Of a DNA stretch of 39,537 nucleotides, positions 9,568-19,634 are shown one piece after another (position 1 is the first letter of the stretch; each line of letters starts with the position of its first letter). The translations under genes and the position numbers were made by a program. Under the pieces are notes generated by a model, which searched no databases, was not told the DNA's origin, and was given only the letters and a program-made list of their open reading frames with translations. This DNA is from UBA7396 sp034675265 (lineage in GTDB: Bacteria > Patescibacteriota > Gracilibacteria > BD1-5 > UBA6164): assembly GCA_034675265.1 (NCBI GenBank), contig JAUCDK010000009.1, positions 1 through 39,537 of the forward strand, given 5' to 3'.

Positions 9568-10251
9568 TTATGCATTTCTTCTTACATATGTAAATCCTAG
9601 TCCTAGTAATAATGCTAATACTACGAATAAAATTTCTGTTGGTCCAGTTTGTGGTAAAGCATCTGCAGTTGCAGCAGCTGTTTCAGTAGCAACTACTGGT
9701 GCAGCATCTTGAGCAGGAGCAACATCAGTTGTAGTAGCTGGAGTTTCAGCAGCAGGAGTTTGTTCCATTGGAGCAGCATTTAATGCTCATTCTACTGAAG
9801 CTTGTTCAGCGAAAGTTTCAGGAGTAGTAAATGTAACCATTCCATCAACACCATTTTCAATAACATTTCCTTCTTTATCAGAAGCAAATACTACTACTAA
9901 ATTATAATCTTGATTTGGTTGTAAAGCTTCAGCAGTAGTAACTTCTAAAGCATTTGTACCACTTAATGTTAAATTCGATAATGCAATTTCTTTTGTGTCA
10001 TCAGAAGCAGGAGTTAATAAAAATTCAAAAAACGATACGTCTTCTAATAAATCTTTATTGAAAGAAACAGCAATTGTATCTTGGTCAACTACTTTTACTT
10101 CATTTAATGAAAAAGTTGAAGCAGGAGCAGCAGTTGTAGTAGGTGTAGCAGTAGCAGTTGTAGTAGGAGCTACTTCATTAGCAGAAACTCAAAGAATTGA
10201 GAATGCTCCAGTTAAAACAAGAGCAAAAATTGTTTTTGTTTTCATATTCAT
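9568..10251 (-). CDS. LPXTG-anchored surface protein
   Basis: 227 residues from ATG 10251 (a second ATG at 10245 is equally possible). A signal peptide (M-K-T-K-T-I-F-A-L-V-L) leads into a Thr/Ala/Pro-rich linker. A compact, beta-rich domain of about 110 residues follows (S-L-N-E-V-K-V-V-D-Q-D-T, then V-T-F-T-T-P-E), resembling a Big/Ig-like or SbsA-type surface domain. A second Ala/Thr/Pro-rich linker ends in L-P-Q-T-G, a hydrophobic helix and the positive tail R-R-N-A: a complete cell-wall sorting signal. Expected to be attached by a sortase, which is not in this window. It uses GCT/GCA Ala and CAA Gln heavily and only two TGA, giving it a different look from its neighbours; the low Gly content explains that. 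Confidence 0.85.
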
Positions 10252-10358
10252 AATATTATAATAAATAAAAATAAACTTGTAAAATATCGTAATTTTTTTA
10301 GAATAATCTAAATTACTCCCTGAGTATACCATATAAATTATTTATTTGCAAATTTTTT

Positions 10359-10910
10359 ATGATAAAAAGCTCTCACTGATTTACACTTATTGAACTAGTA
10401 GCGGTTATGGCCCTGATTGGGATCCTTATTTTATGAGCAAGTAACATTAATTTCAATCCTCAAATTGACAAACAAAATGCAGAAATGTTTACAAATAATG
10501 TTTTCACGAATATTGAAACTATCAGAAATAATTCTCTTCTTGGAAAATGAATTTGAAGTTGAACTGTTCTCACTCATCCAGAAAAATGGACGGTTCATAT
10601 AAACTCAAATGCAACTGGAAGTATTCATGCAACCTATACAAATGGAAGTGTATTTCCAGTAGAAACTTTTTATGTAAATTTTATCAATCAATTTTCAAAA
10701 ATTTCAGATTTAAGTTGTGAAAGTATTGATGGAATAAATACTTCGACTGGAAATAGTATACAAATAGATTTTACAGGAAATACTCTGAGTTTTACAGGAA
10801 ATACGTGGTGTAATTCAGATCAAAAAATCTTAAAAATTAAAACCCAATATAAAAATTTTCACAAAACAATAAAAATCAATTCAATTACTTGATTAATAGA
10901 AAAGCTCTAG
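10359..10910 (+). CDS. Type IV pilin-like protein (prepilin)
   Basis: 183 residues. The start M-I-K-S-S-H-G-F-T-L-I-E-L-V is a class III signal sequence: a short positive leader, cleavage after Gly7 by prepilin peptidase, then Glu at +5 and a hydrophobic helix (A-V-M-A-L-I-G-I-L-I-L). Gly7 is encoded by TGA (10377-10379), so a standard-code annotation would lose the signal. The rest looks like a pilin head domain with Cys residues in L-S-C-E and T-W-C-N that could form a disulfide loop. No assembly genes are nearby, so it may be a minor pilin or pseudopilin. Type IV pili are thought to serve attachment, motility or DNA uptake in these episymbiotic bacteria. Confidence 0.9.
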
Positions 10911-10928
10911 AAATATTCTAGAGCTTTT
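10900..10928. terminator. Shared terminator containing both stop codons, pilin / flippase
   Basis: A 13-bp perfect stem (10900-10912 with 10916-10928) with a 3-nt loop. The pilin stop (TAG 10908-10910) and the flippase stop (TAG on minus, 10918-10920) are both inside the arms, so transcription and translation signals coincide. Confidence 0.9.
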
Positions 10929-12402
10929 TTTTGATAACATCAAAATTAAGAAATCAACAAAGCAAAATATAGATTCAAAAAAGTGTTCCTCAAATCAAAA
11001 ACATTTCCATAAAAAATCATAAATGAAAAAATCATATTGCCCAATTTCATAAAAGAAAAATAAATATTCCTATCAAAAAATTTAAAATAATATATTTCCA
11101 ATCAAATCTAAAATGTGAAATATTTTTTGAAAAATACCATCCGAAAAGAAATAATAATATTTGACTGGTAAGCGTCACATATGCAGCTCACATAAAGCTA
11201 TATTTTGGAATAAAAATTATATTTCAAATAATATTAAAAAGAGTAATAAAAATATTTATTTTCAACAAAATTGATTCATTTTTTGATGCAATAAAAATAT
11301 AATTAAATAAAGAAGAAATAAAATAAAATCATAACACCAATAAAACGACTAACAAAACATCTAATGAAGTATATTGATATAAATTATGATTCATATAATC
11401 AGGAGTTGAAATCACTGTTAAAATATGTTCTCAAAAAATAAAACCAGCAATAATTATAAATAATGAAAAAGAAAATAAAAAACGAAAACTATTTTGTAAT
11501 AATAGTTTCATTCAAGCTATATTTTGTTCTTTAAAATATGTTGATAAACTTGGTAAAATACTATTAAGAAAAAATCCTCAAATAACCATTAAAACTTCAA
11601 TTATTTTCATCGGTAAACTGTAAAGCGCAATAGAAGTATCTGCTTGACTTGGTGGCTCTAAAAGAGATAAAATTATAATGTCTACTTTAAAATAAACAAC
11701 ACTTAAAAATAGTGCAATTCAAAATGGAAGTGATGTTTTGAATAAATATTTCATATATTCAAAATCAAATAAAAATTTTATTTTTGTGATTTTATTAGCG
11801 TAATACAAATTTAAAATATAATTTATAATTACTCATACAAGACCTGAAAGTAAAATTCAGATAAATGCCATTTCAAAATTTTGTGTTTGAGAATATGGAA
11901 ATAATATAAATACGACCAATAAAATTCATAAAAATGTAACTATTTTTCAAAAAACAACAGAAAAAAGAGAAAATTCTATTTTCATAAAAGCCTGCATCAA
12001 AGACAAAACAGAAGAATTTAGCAAACTAAAAATCGTAAAAATAGAAACTATTAAAATAGAAATAAGCATTAATTCTGAACTATATCCAGGAAGAAAAAAT
12101 GCAATAAAAATAGAAAGAAAAATAATCAAAACTCCTAATATCAATCTCAAACTCATAACATTTCCAATAATTTTTGAAGCTTGAGTTTTATCTTTAGAAA
12201 TTTCTCTAATTGAAATAGTATACAATCCTAAATCTGCAAAAAATGCAAAAAATGCTAGATAATTATATATTTTATTATATTGTCAATACATTTCAGTTGA
12301 GAGATATTTTGTCAAAACTCCTATTAAAAATATAGATATAAAAGCCGTTAAAAACTTAGAAAGTATTTGTGCTATTGTATTTGAAGCAATTTTTTTAAAC
12401 AT
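10918..12402 (-). CDS. Polysaccharide/oligosaccharide flippase (Wzx-like, MATE superfamily)
   Basis: Membrane protein that would flip lipid-linked oligosaccharide units to the outer face of the cytoplasmic membrane. 494 residues, the normal length for Wzx/RfbX. The N-terminus (A-S-N-T-I-A-Q-I-L-S-K, then L-T-K-Y-L-S-T-E-M-Y-G) is the classic flippase opening, followed by D-L-G-L-Y and about 14 hydrophobic segments, and V-D-I-I-I-L-S near the middle. The start ATG 12402 is the first in frame. The gene is alone on its strand, divergent from the TPR gene (69 bp between starts), and surrounded by other envelope genes. The transported glycan is unknown. Confidence 0.9.
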
Positions 12403-12471
12403 TTATGAATTGAAAAAAAATAAATTTCACTTATAGTATAAAAAATTTTTAAAAAGTAAAAATATATTCGT

Positions 12472-13992
12472 ATGTGGAAAAAAGTAATAGTGATTTTTAG
12501 TATAGTAATAGTACTTTCTGGAGTGTGATATTTTTGATATAATTTCATTAAAAATAGCTGATTATCTCAAAAAGATACAAAAATTATAAAAAATGAATTG
12601 ATGAATATTCAGCTGGATGATGAAGAAATTGATCTGACTCAAGATGAAGATACAACTCATGTTATTGAACCTGTAGATTTTGATAAAGAAGCCCAAATGG
12701 AAGTGTTGAGAAAAAGATTTTCTCTTAGATGAACGATTGCAAGATGAGATAATTATTCTGTTTCAAATCAACCAATTTTGGCTTTAAATGAATATATTAA
12801 AGCCCTCAGACAAAGTCCAAATGATGAACAAATTATCAAAAAACTTGCTTGAGTTTACTTTGATTTAAAAAGATATAAAAATTCATGAAATACTTTTAAA
12901 GAAATTCTTCCAACCTTAAACTATCAAGAAAAGGAAAAATATATTTTGACTCTTTTGTATACAACTAATTTTAGCTCTGCAGAAGAAATAAAAAATATAA
13001 CTCATGAAATAAAAAATGTATGACTTTCAAAAGAAGATGTATTTTATTACATAAACAGTATTAATTGTGCGATTAGTTTTCATGAATGTAAGAAAAATTA
13101 TGAAGTATATTTCAAAAATTTTCCACAAATTACTTCAGAAAAATTAAAAAATATCCAACAAGCACTTACGAATTATCAAAATTTTCAAATTGAGAATTTG
13201 TATTACAAAGATGCGTTGCTTATTTGAGCTCTTTTTCAAGAAAAACTCTATACTATCAGTAATTTTCTTTCTATAAATATGCTGAAAGAAAAACCAAATT
13301 ATCAACCTATTTTATTGATTCTTTGAAAATGATATTATGAATTAGGCGATTTAGAAAATGCAAAAAAATATTTAGAAACATATTATTCTCTCGATCCAAA
13401 AGAATTAAATATTACCTATATTTTATGAGATATAAACTTTAGATTAAAAGATTATCTTACGAGTAATTTATATTTTAATTCTGCCTTAAAAAACGGTTTT
13501 GAGCCAAAAATTGAATTACAAAGAAAACTTGCATATAACTATTATCTTTCTTGAGATAAAAGATCAATGCTGAATGTTTTTTGATATTTAATTGATGAAA
13601 AATGAGCAACTATTGATGATTTTTCTTTATGAATTTATCATGCTATTTTAGAATGAAGAAATGCAAATGCAATAACTTGGGCAAATAAATGAATAGAAAA
13701 ATTTAAAAATATTGAATGATATGAAATATTTTATGGATATTTAGGTTGGATTTATAGAGAAGAAAAAAATTATGAAAAAGCTTGAGAATATTTAAAACAC
13801 TGATTACAAATTAATGGAAAAAATCCTTTAATCACTCTTAATTTATGATATTTAGAAGAAGCCGGAGAAAAATATAATATTGCATTAATGTATTTTAAAA
13901 GAACTATAAATTTAAATGGTGATTGAGAATTTTGAGAGCTTGCAAAAGCCGAAATGACAGAAATAGAAAAATATTTAAAAACAATAGAATAA
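12472..13992 (+). CDS. Membrane-anchored TPR-repeat protein
   Basis: 506 residues. A positively charged N-terminus and a hydrophobic helix (about residues 3-23) form a signal anchor. An acidic linker (D-D-E-E-I-D-L-T-Q-D-E-D) follows, then from about residue 90 to the end a string of tetratricopeptide-like helix pairs, e.g. A-L-N-E-Y-I-K-A-L, A-G-V-Y-F-D-L-K-R-Y-K and A-K-K-Y-L-E-T-Y-Y. TPR domains are protein-binding scaffolds; the partner is unknown. It is the first of two co-oriented genes, 75 bp ahead of the coiled-coil gene, in a block of pili, flippase and peptidoglycan functions, so a role in envelope complex assembly is plausible but unproven. Confidence 0.85.
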
Positions 13993-14067
13993 AATTGTAA
14001 AGATATTATTATTTGTTTTTTAACAGAAGCTGAATATATAATACTACCTTACCATTAATTATTTGTT

Positions 14068-14679
14068 ATGAGCCTTACAAATTTAGATAAAAGTAGTCAT
14101 CTTGAAACATCTCAAGAACATATTATTAATAATCAAATTGAGTGACTTCAAAAAGCAATTGAAGCAGAATTTAAAATTTCTAAAAATACTCTTTGAGAAC
14201 TCTTAACTTTTAAAAAAGAAATCAAAAAACAAGAAAGTATCAATAATAGTATTGACTATAGAAAGGCTCTCATTTATGAAATACAAAGACTTTCAGAATC
14301 TGGAGAATTAAAATCTCAACTTTCAGATGAACAATCAATTCTCCTTGCTGATAAATTAATTGCTCTTGAAAAATTAAAAGAAAAAGTTCAAAATTGAATT
14401 GATGAACTTAGAAATGAAATTACAAATAATACATATCATAATGAATTATTTTCTAGTCAATGATTAACTCTCAAATGGTCAAAAAATATTTGTGAAAAAA
14501 TTGATAATCCAAAATGAATGTGAGATACTCTTATTTGATTTTGAGTTGGAGTAATAGAAACAGGAGTTATTGTAGGAAAAGTAATTTGAGAAACTGTTGT
14601 TGGTATTATAAAACTTCCTGTTGATGCTTTTGCATTAATGACTTCGAAAGCAAAACTAGAAAGTAATATTAAAATTTAA
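14068..14679 (+). CDS. Coiled-coil hypothetical protein with a C-terminal Gly/Val-rich hydrophobic segment
   Basis: Not recognised. 203 residues. Residues 20-130 are charged and helical with heptad-like Leu/Ile spacing (several L-x-x-x-K/E runs such as L-A-D-K-L-I-A-L-E-K-L-K), suggesting a coiled coil. From about 150 to 190 there is a Gly- and Val-rich hydrophobic stretch (G-D-T-L-I-G-F-G-V-G-V-I-E-T-G) that could insert in a membrane or form a glycine-zipper. Most of those Gly are TGA. No signal peptide. It follows the TPR gene in the same direction and ends at a strong terminator. Confidence 0.8.
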
Positions 14680-14708
14680 AAAAAATGTTCCAATTTGGAA
14701 CATTTTTT
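14680..14708. terminator. Shared terminator, coiled-coil gene / M23-SLH gene
   Basis: A 12-bp stem (A6-TGTTCC / GGAACA-T6) with loop AATTT. It directly follows one stop codon and overlaps the other. Confidence 0.9.
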
Positions 14709-16485
14709 ATTTTTCAAGAGATTTATATAATACTGAAATTAATTCTTCCCTTGTAATAGCTTTATTTGGTTCAAAAGTAGAACTTTGAACTTCAAGTAAA
14801 TTATTTTTGATCGCATAATTTATATAATTATATGACCAATCTTCTACTGATACATCAGAAAAAGTAAGATCTTTTTGAAGTGTATCAAAATTCACTCCTT
14901 TCACATTTAATATTAATTTTAAAGCTTCTGCTCTTGAAACATTTCTCAATGGTGAAAAAATTTTATTATCAAGAGAAATAATTCATCTTTCGATTCCTGC
15001 ATTTACGTATGTATTTTCCCAACTATTAGTTTGAATATCTTGAAATTTACTCGCTTCATCATTAATTGGTGCAATATTATTTGCTAGGAGAATAATTTTT
15101 AAAGCTTCCACTCTGGTAATATTATTTTTAGGACGGAAACTATTATCTGAAAATCCTGAAATAATATTATTTACTTTAAAATATTCTAATTCTTTATAAT
15201 ATACATAATCTTCCTGAATATCTGAAAATATTCATGTTGGTGCTTGAGGTATATTTTCTTCTGGAGTTTCAACTTCGGGGACTTCGATATCAATATTTTC
15301 TCAAGTATTGGTAGTTTCTTGTGGTATTTTTTCTCATGTATTTGAACTATTTTCAAACGAAAGAATAGCTTCATTATCATTTAAAATGATATCATCTATA
15401 TCAATAGCACTTAGAAGTTCAACATCATATGCTAACATATCTTCCTTTTTTACTGCTTGATTTCAAGTATTTGTATTTTCTTCTGGAACTTCTTCTCAAG
15501 TATTTGTTTGTGTTTCTGTTTGTACTGGTTCTTGAGTTCAAGAATTTGTTGTTTCAGGATTTAGGTTTTTTATTTCCTCTTCAATTGGTTTTGGTTGAGG
15601 TTCTTCTTGATTATTATTGGTATATAAAATGGTATTTAGATTATCATTTACAAATTTAAGTGGATTAATTGTATACATAAGTGCTGCTTCTTTTCCTAGT
15701 CAAATGTTGATAGCTTCAAAAAATCAAACTCATGCTTGTTTCATATCAGCACTGCTAAATGGCCAAAATGGACTATATGGTGCATCACTTACATCAATTT
15801 GGAAGTGTAGATGTGGAACAGTAGCTGTTCCACTTTCCCCTACCAATCATACTTGTTCTCCTTTTGCAATTTTTACTCCATGAGTAACTGTAATTTTTGA
15901 GAGATGTGCGTATAAACTATAAAATATTTGTGTTTTTCCTGAGTATGAAACATCATTGTGTTTCACTAGTACATAATATCAAAATCCAGATGGTTGATAA
16001 CCAGTATCAACAATAAATCCATTTGCAATATTTCTTACAGGAGTTCATTCTGGAACTACAATATCAACTCCAGGATGACTTCATGAATATTCTTTATAAT
16101 CAAAATTATATGTTGATAAATATGGAACGGTATATAATACTTTTTGAGTAATAGCATTTTTATATTCTTGGCTTCAAGTTGATAAAGTTTCTAAATCTTT
16201 TCAAAAAATTGATGGATTATAAATTGGAGTTTTGATAAAATATTTTGAATCAATTTCTTCAAATTTTTGTTTTCTTTGTTCATAAGAAAGTTCTATTGGA
16301 TTTGGAATATATTCAATTGGATACACACTCCCATCAAAAGGATCTGATGAAACACCTGAATAATTTAAAATTGAACTATAAAAAAAAGATGAATAAAATC
16401 CAAATGTATACACAAGAAAGACAAATATACAAAACGTTAGCGAATGTAGATAGTATTTTTCTCAGAGAGTTTTTGTATTTTTCAT
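14707..16485 (-). CDS. M23-family peptidase with three C-terminal SLH domains
   Basis: 592 residues, exported. An N-terminal membrane helix (about 17-35) is followed by an LytM/M23 peptidase domain. Zinc ligands are H137 and D141 in S-H-P-G-V-D-I and H227 in P-H-L-H-F-Q (the other His of that motif is 225), with Y-A-H-L-S between. M23 enzymes cut peptide crosslinks of peptidoglycan. A long acidic linker (about 290-415) repeats N-T-G-E-E/N-T-G-N. Three SLH domains (about 418-592) carry F-S-D and I-T-R-E/V-E-A motifs and would bind a cell-wall polymer. The architecture suggests a wall-bound hydrolase for remodelling its own wall or attacking a host or prey wall. TGA provides the Gly in E-G-T-P and linker repeats. 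Confidence 0.93.
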
Positions 16486-16545
16486 AATTTTTATTTTTAT
16501 TTTCTATTATTGAAAACATTCTATCATACTATTTCAAAAAATACA

Positions 16546-16576
16546 AAAAAAAGACCTTTTTTAGAAGTCTTTTTTT
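16546..16576 (-). terminator. Terminator downstream of ftsW/rodA
   Basis: A 10-bp stem A7-GAC / GTC-T7 with an 11-nt loop, immediately after the FtsW/RodA stop codon; the T run is available on the minus strand. Confidence 0.75.
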
Positions 16577-16577
16577 C

Positions 16578-17813
16578 TTAATAATACAAATTTACTTTTT
16601 CATGAGAAAAATTGTGTGATTTTATTTTAAAACCTTTTGTTTCATCAACATAACGAGAAATATTCAGTAATACTCAAAGTCATAACATAAGTGAAAGTAA
16701 ACTCGATCATCAATAACTTACAAATGGAAGTGTTAATCATGTTAAAGGTAATAAATTTAGATTTACTCATATATTAATACTTGCCTGAACTAAAATCCAT
16801 GTAGTAATTCAAAAACTCGCATATTTTGCAAATAAATCAGTAGAATAATACGATATCAAATATCCTCTATATCAAATAAAACTATAAAATCCTAACAATA
16901 CTAATCAACCTAAAAATCATAATTCTTCAATAATTACAGAAAAAATAAAATCTCATTGTACTTCTGGAAGATATCAAAATTTTTGAATCGAATTTCCAAA
17001 TCAAAGTCATGCAAAACCTCAACTTCAAATAGCAATAAGCGCTTGTTCAGTTTGATAGTTAATAGTTTTATTTTTAATTAATTCCTTTTCATCTGCAATA
17101 AAGTTATCTATTCTTTGAGAAATATATCACAAACTATTTATATTTTTTCCAGTTTCTTTATCATATTCTCATAAGCTATATACTGAGAAAAATAAAACAA
17201 TTCACAATGCAAAAAATGATAATAAATATTTCACTCTCGCTCAAGCAACGAAAAACATCATCACCATAATTGGCCCCAAAATCATAATTGATCAAAAGTC
17301 TGGTTGTAATCACAAAATAATAACTACTCAAAATAAAAGTCAAAAAAATGGAACGAATCACTCCTGAAAAGAATGAATTTTATCTTTATATTTTTTAAAA
17401 AAATATGCCAAAAATATCACCACACTAAATTTTAAAAACTCAACAGGTTGTAGTAAAAATGGAATTCATGGTATTTGTATCCATCAAGTTGCTCCATTAA
17501 GAGTTTCTCAAAAAAGCAGTACATAAACCATCAAAAGTACATTTGCTCACAAAATATGTTTTGAATATTTTTCAAACAAATGATATGGTATTTTTACAAG
17601 AAACAATAATAAAAACATAGCAATAAAAATATGGCTGATATTTCTAATTACATAAAAATAATTATACGCAGCATCAATATTTCCTGCTTTTTCTAATATA
17701 CTTGTTACTCTAAAACTTCAGTATACTGATACAGAACTAATCATTATCATACCAAAAATAATGAGTGAAAAAGCAGCAAAAAATAGTTTATAATCTACTT
17801 GTTTATTTAACAT
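16578..17813 (-). CDS. FtsW/RodA/SpoVE family SEDS protein
   Basis: SEDS glycosyltransferase that polymerises lipid II into peptidoglycan glycan strands, in division (FtsW) or elongation (RodA) with a partner class B PBP. 411 residues with about 10 membrane segments. The signature near the C-terminus is L-P-F-V-S-Y-G-G-S-S-L, with both Gly encoded by TGA-TGA. Other family motifs are G-A-T-G-W-I-Q-I-P-G and Q-P-D-F-G. FtsW and RodA cannot be separated from the sequence alone. Transcribed with yggT, which starts upstream, and close to rnc and nusB. ATG 17813 is the first in frame; no SD. Confidence 0.95.
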
Positions 17814-17840
17814 TTTATTTTTTTAGAAATTAATACAAAA

Positions 17841-18137
17841 TTACACAAAACTATATAATTGAACAATACGTGATATTTCAGGAAAATATATCAAAAATAT
17901 ATGTTGAAGAAATGATATAGCAATTAAAACTATAAATGGTGTAAATTCAAATGGTCAAAATGTAGTCGGAATATGTTTTTTTATAAATGTATAAATTGGT
18001 CTTAATAAATTAATAAGAAACTGTGGACATACATTTTTTCACATAAAAATAGATACCCATGATAAAATTATATCTAAAATCACAAGCAAATATAAAATTT
18101 GCAAAAATACATACACTCAAAAAATTAACTCTATCAT
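17841..18137 (-). CDS. YggT family membrane protein
   Basis: 98 residues, a normal length. Two hydrophobic segments (about 3-27 and 65-85) flank a short loop with the family motif L-R-P-I-Y-T-F-I-K-K-H-I-P, and D-I-I-L-S-W before it, as in YggT/YlmG proteins. These are linked to division-site, osmotic or thylakoid functions in other organisms, but the mechanism is unclear. It sits 27 bp upstream of the SEDS gene and 21 bp downstream of rnc, so is probably cotranscribed with both. Under the standard code it is broken by three TGA and easily missed. Confidence 0.85.
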
Positions 18138-18158
18138 ACCTCAATATTTATTATTAAA

Positions 18159-18911
18159 CTATTTTTTTATACTTTTTTTATCAATATTTTCTTTATTTAA
18201 AAATGCATTTTTAGCAGCATCTTCTTGAGATTTTTTCTTACTCGAACCATTTCAACTCCCAATCATAGTTTCACCAAGAAACACTCAAGAAAGATAATTT
18301 TTCTCATGATCAAGTCCAGATTCCTCTAAAACTCTATATTCTGGAGTAATATAAAAAACTCTTTGAGTATATTCTTGCAAAAGTGATTTATGATCTTTTA
18401 ATAAATCATTATCAATAATACTTTCTAAATGTGAATATACATGTTTTAAAATAAATTCTTGAACTTTTTCATATCATAAATCAAGATACATAGCTCCTAT
18501 AAAAGCCTCTACACAATTTGCTAATAAATAATCATTATTTCTTCCTCCACCAAGTTCTTCTCATTTTCAAAGAATTAAATAGTCTGGAAGTCAAAGTCTT
18601 CTTGCTACATTTGCAAGATGTTTTCCCTTTACAATCGAGCTTCTGTAATCGGTCAATTGTCCTTCAGGTTTATCTGGATAATCTTGAAATAATTTTGATG
18701 TAATAACTAATTCTAAAACTGCATCTCATAAAAATTCTAATCTTTCATTATGTTCTGGTGATAAATCTGGTTTTTCATTTACCAAAGAACGATGTACAAA
18801 TGCAAGTAGATAGTTATTATATGAAATTGGTTGAATTTCCAGAGAAAGTAATAATTTTTCTATTTTTGCAATATACATTTCGTTTTCAAATAACTGTTTT
18901 GTTATAACCAT
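18159..18911 (-). CDS. rnc: Ribonuclease III
   Basis: Double-strand RNA endonuclease that processes rRNA precursors and structured mRNAs. 250 residues. The catalytic domain has the signature N-E-R-L-E-F-L-G-D (55-63), where Gly62 is TGA (18726-18728). E59 and D63 are metal ligands. The second metal motif reads L-A-N-C-V-E-A-F-I-G-A: the glutamate is kept but the preceding acidic residue, Asp in E. coli (D114), is Asn. The C-terminal dsRNA-binding domain (about 175-245) includes L-Q-E-Y-T-Q and ends S-K-K-K-S-Q-E-D-A-A-K-N-A-F. The mRNA leader includes a perfect 26-bp hairpin (19002-19056), possibly its own cleavage site. Confidence 0.96.
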
Positions 18912-19001
18912 ATTTTATTAATTAAAAATAAATTAATTAATAATTTGAGAAAAGTAACCAAATTTTTCATTCCTTTTCTTAAATTATTGATTTGTGTTTA
19001 C

Positions 19002-19056
19002 TTTATATCTATTTTTAGAAAAAAATAAAGTATTTTTTTCTAAAAATAGATATAAA
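19002..19056. repeat. Perfect 26-bp hairpin between nusB and rnc
   Basis: The arms 19002-19027 and 19031-19056 are exact reverse complements with only AAG between them. It lies 91 bp upstream of the rnc start, after the nusB terminator (which overlaps by two bases). It is much longer than a terminator needs and has no T tail of its own toward rnc, so it looks like an RNA duplex in the rnc 5' leader, the type of substrate RNase III cuts. Confidence 0.85.
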
Positions 19057-19084
19057 AAAAAGAATTTATGAAAATTCTTTTTTT
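19055..19084. terminator. Terminator downstream of nusB
   Basis: A 13-bp stem A7-GAATTT / AAATTC-T7 with an ATGA loop. It overlaps the nusB stop codon and abuts the long hairpin. Confidence 0.8.
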
Positions 19085-19559
19085 ATTTTTTAAAAATTGC
19101 TTTTGTATGAGTATTTTTATCAAATACATCAAACTCTACTTTTAATTTTTCTAAATCATTTAATACTTTATTGAGTACACCATTTACCATTTTTCTTGTA
19201 GAATCATCTCAGTAAACTTTTGAAATTTCAACTGCTTCATTAATAGAAACTTTTGCTGGAATTTCTTCTGGGAATAAAAGCATTTCTGTACTTCATATAA
19301 ACATTGGTACCATAGCCGATAAATCCATGTTCTCAATATCAAATCTAGGGGCGTATTTCCCTATTACTTCTATCAAAAATGATTGATTTTCAATGATAAG
19401 ATCAAACATACTTGTTAAATATGATTCGTCTAACTCTGAATTAAAAACTCAAGAAAAAAAAGATTCCTTGAACGTTTCATCTTCTATTTTTGAAAATGTA
19501 GAAGCATATAGCATTTGGTATAAAAATTTTCTAGTTCTAGAACGAGAATAATGAGACAT
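19083..19559 (-). CDS. nusB: Transcription antitermination factor NusB
   Basis: 158 residues. Binds boxA RNA with ribosomal protein S10 and supports rRNA antitermination. The N-terminus S-R-S-R-T-R-K-F-L-Y-Q-M-L-Y-A matches the NusB opening (R-R-x-A-R-x-x-A-x-Q-x-L-Y), and the C-terminal third I-N-E-A-V-E-I-S-K-V-Y-G-D-D-S with R-K-M-V-N-G-V-L-N-K-V is the family hallmark. Three TGA encode Gly, including that of Y-G-D-D. Neighbours rnc and rpmF are also RNA/ribosome genes, as is often seen for nusB. Confidence 0.93.
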
Positions 19560-19586
19560 ATTATAAGTAATTAATAATGAATTATA

Positions 19587-19620
19587 TCAAAATCGGTCTT
19601 TTTTCAAAGACCGATTTTGA
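19587..19620. terminator. Terminator downstream of rpmF
   Basis: A 15-bp perfect stem (TCAAAATCGGTCTTT with AAAGACCGATTTTGA) and a 4-nt loop between rpmF and nusB. It is one of the more GC-containing hairpins here. Confidence 0.85.
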
Positions 19621-19634
19621 TTGTAAAAAGATAA

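Noticed and set aside
9995..10261. 88-codon plus-strand ORF
   Set aside because: It is antisense to the LPXTG protein gene and its Ala/Val-rich product is a reflection of that gene's repeats.
15300..15560. Possible CRISPR-like repeats in the M23 gene
   Set aside because: The short repeated blocks encode the N-T-G-E linker in frame and have irregular spacing without unique spacers.
19002..19056. Inverted repeats as ends of a mobile element
   Set aside because: The arms are only 3 nt apart and enclose no gene; there are no flanking target duplications or transposase remnants.
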